A stretch of DNA of 7,371 nucleotides from Bacteroidota bacterium (GTDB taxonomy: Bacteria > Bacteroidota > Ignavibacteria > Ignavibacteriales > Ignavibacteriaceae), in NCBI GenBank assembly GCA_023406915.1, contig JAEXTR010000198.1, positions 1 to 7,371 on the forward strand, in the 5' to 3' direction. Below the pieces are notes generated by a model that saw only the letters and a program-made list of their open reading frames with translations, had not been told where the DNA came from and made no database searches. This document shows, piece after piece, positions 6,831 through 7,371 of this stretch. The first letter of the stretch is position 1. Each line of letters starts with the position of its first letter. A program made the translations under genes and the position numbers.

Positions 6831-7371
6831 TTAATGTTCGTGCCCGTGACCGGAAGGAACCGAGGTGGACATGGATGCCAGTTTAAGCTGATAACCTCCG
6901 GCTGTTACAACTCTTTCTCCCGGCTTCAGCCCCTCCAGTATCTCTACATACCCATTATCAGTAATTCCTGTCTTGAGAATTCGCTTCGAAAATGATTCTC
7001 CTTCTGTGTGAACATACGCAATATATTCCCCCTGCTCTTCAAAAATTGCAAAACTGGGGACTGCCAGCACTTCAGTTAGCGTTCCTGTCTTGATTTCTGC
7101 CTGTATAAACATCCCCGCCTTTAATTTGTTTGTGGGATTACTGATCTCAAAGTAAACCGGAACAGTTCTGCTTTCGCTATTCACGATACTGCCTGTTGAG
7201 ATCAGTTTTCCCTTCAGCTTGCTTACGCTGAATTCTTCAGCCAAACCTTCAGCCTTAAAGGAAGCATCTCTTGAATTGCGTACCAGCTCAAGATTTGAAA
7301 GCGAAACCTGAAGTTTTAAGATGATCCGTTGAGGATTGTTGATCGTAAATAATCTTTGTCCGGTGGAAACC
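6831..7371 (-). CDS. HlyD-type periplasmic adaptor of the RND efflux system (partial, N-terminus outside window)
   Basis: The frame stays open to the right edge, so only the C-terminal 179 residues are present. A TTG at 7244 is not the real start, because the frame upstream of it is clearly adaptor sequence. The visible part begins with VSTGQRLFTINN, the end of the lipoyl-like barrel-sandwich domain. It continues through the beta-barrel (about 15-95, with GKLISTGSIVNSESRTVPV and LKAGMFIQAEI) into the membrane-proximal domain (about 100-165, with GYVEILEGLKPGERVVTAGG). Adaptors of this kind link the inner-membrane pump to a TolC-like outer-membrane channel and, in metal systems, may bind and hand over the ion. 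The tail GHGHEH puts His at 175, 177 and 179 of the visible part, which fits a metal-binding role (inference). The pump gene follows directly on the same strand. A signal peptide or lipobox cannot be judged because the N-terminus is missing. Confidence 0.9.
   Translation of the reverse strand, partial: VSTGQRLFTINNPQRIILKLQVSLSNLELVRNSRDASFKAEGLAEEFSVSKLKGKLISTGSIVNSESRTVPVYFEISNPTNKLKAGMFIQAEIKTGTLTEVLAVPSFAIFEEQGEYIAYVHTEGESFSKRILKTGITDNGYVEILEGLKPGERVVTAGGYQLKLASMSTSVPSGHGHEH

Noticed and set aside
7242..7244. TTG as the start codon of the adaptor gene
   Set aside because: The frame continues upstream to the window edge with typical adaptor sequence (VSTGQRLFTINN), so the gene is cut by the window and the TTG encodes an internal Leu.
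1..7371. CRISPR arrays, insertion sequences, tRNA genes or phage genes
   Set aside because: No regularly spaced repeats, transposase-like frames, terminal inverted repeats with target duplications or tRNA-like folds were seen on either strand.

Overview
The window suggests a Bacteroidota or wider FCB-group bacterium of medium GC content. The evidence is an upstream element matching the Bacteroidota promoter form (TAnnTTTG with TTG about 19 bases before it) and the style of the RND pump. This placement is an inference from a few sites and protein likeness, and is held with low to moderate confidence. TAA and TAG both end genes normally here, so there is no sign of an altered genetic code.

Layout: positions 1-488 are AT-rich and hold no convincing gene, only one small hairpin, a candidate promoter and a leader. 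Positions 489-3467 (+) hold one type IIG restriction-modification gene of the Eco57I/TaqI_C kind, in which a single fused protein normally carries a PD-(D/E)xK nuclease, an adenine methyltransferase and a target recognition domain. The reading frame is open throughout except for one in-frame TAA at 690-692, between the N-terminal helix region and the nuclease active site. Positions 3468-3604 are a short convergent intergenic region with an A-tract/hairpin/T-tract element that could end transcription from both sides. Positions 3605-6724 (-) hold a complete heavy-metal-type RND efflux pump (CusA/CzcA family). Positions 6831-7371 (-) hold the C-terminal 179 residues of its HlyD-type periplasmic adaptor, which runs off the right edge.

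The two right-hand genes are transcribed adaptor first, then pump, and should form two of the three parts of a tripartite envelope exporter. The outer-membrane (TolC/CusC-like) partner is not in the window and may lie to the right. The adaptor ends in a histidine-rich tail, which favours a metal cation substrate. The restriction gene is a separate, oppositely oriented defence gene.

The most notable point is the nonsense codon in an otherwise undamaged restriction-modification gene. No in-frame ATG follows it until after methyltransferase motif I, so a methylase-competent product would require initiation at GTG/TTG or readthrough. I did not find a convincing undescribed system.
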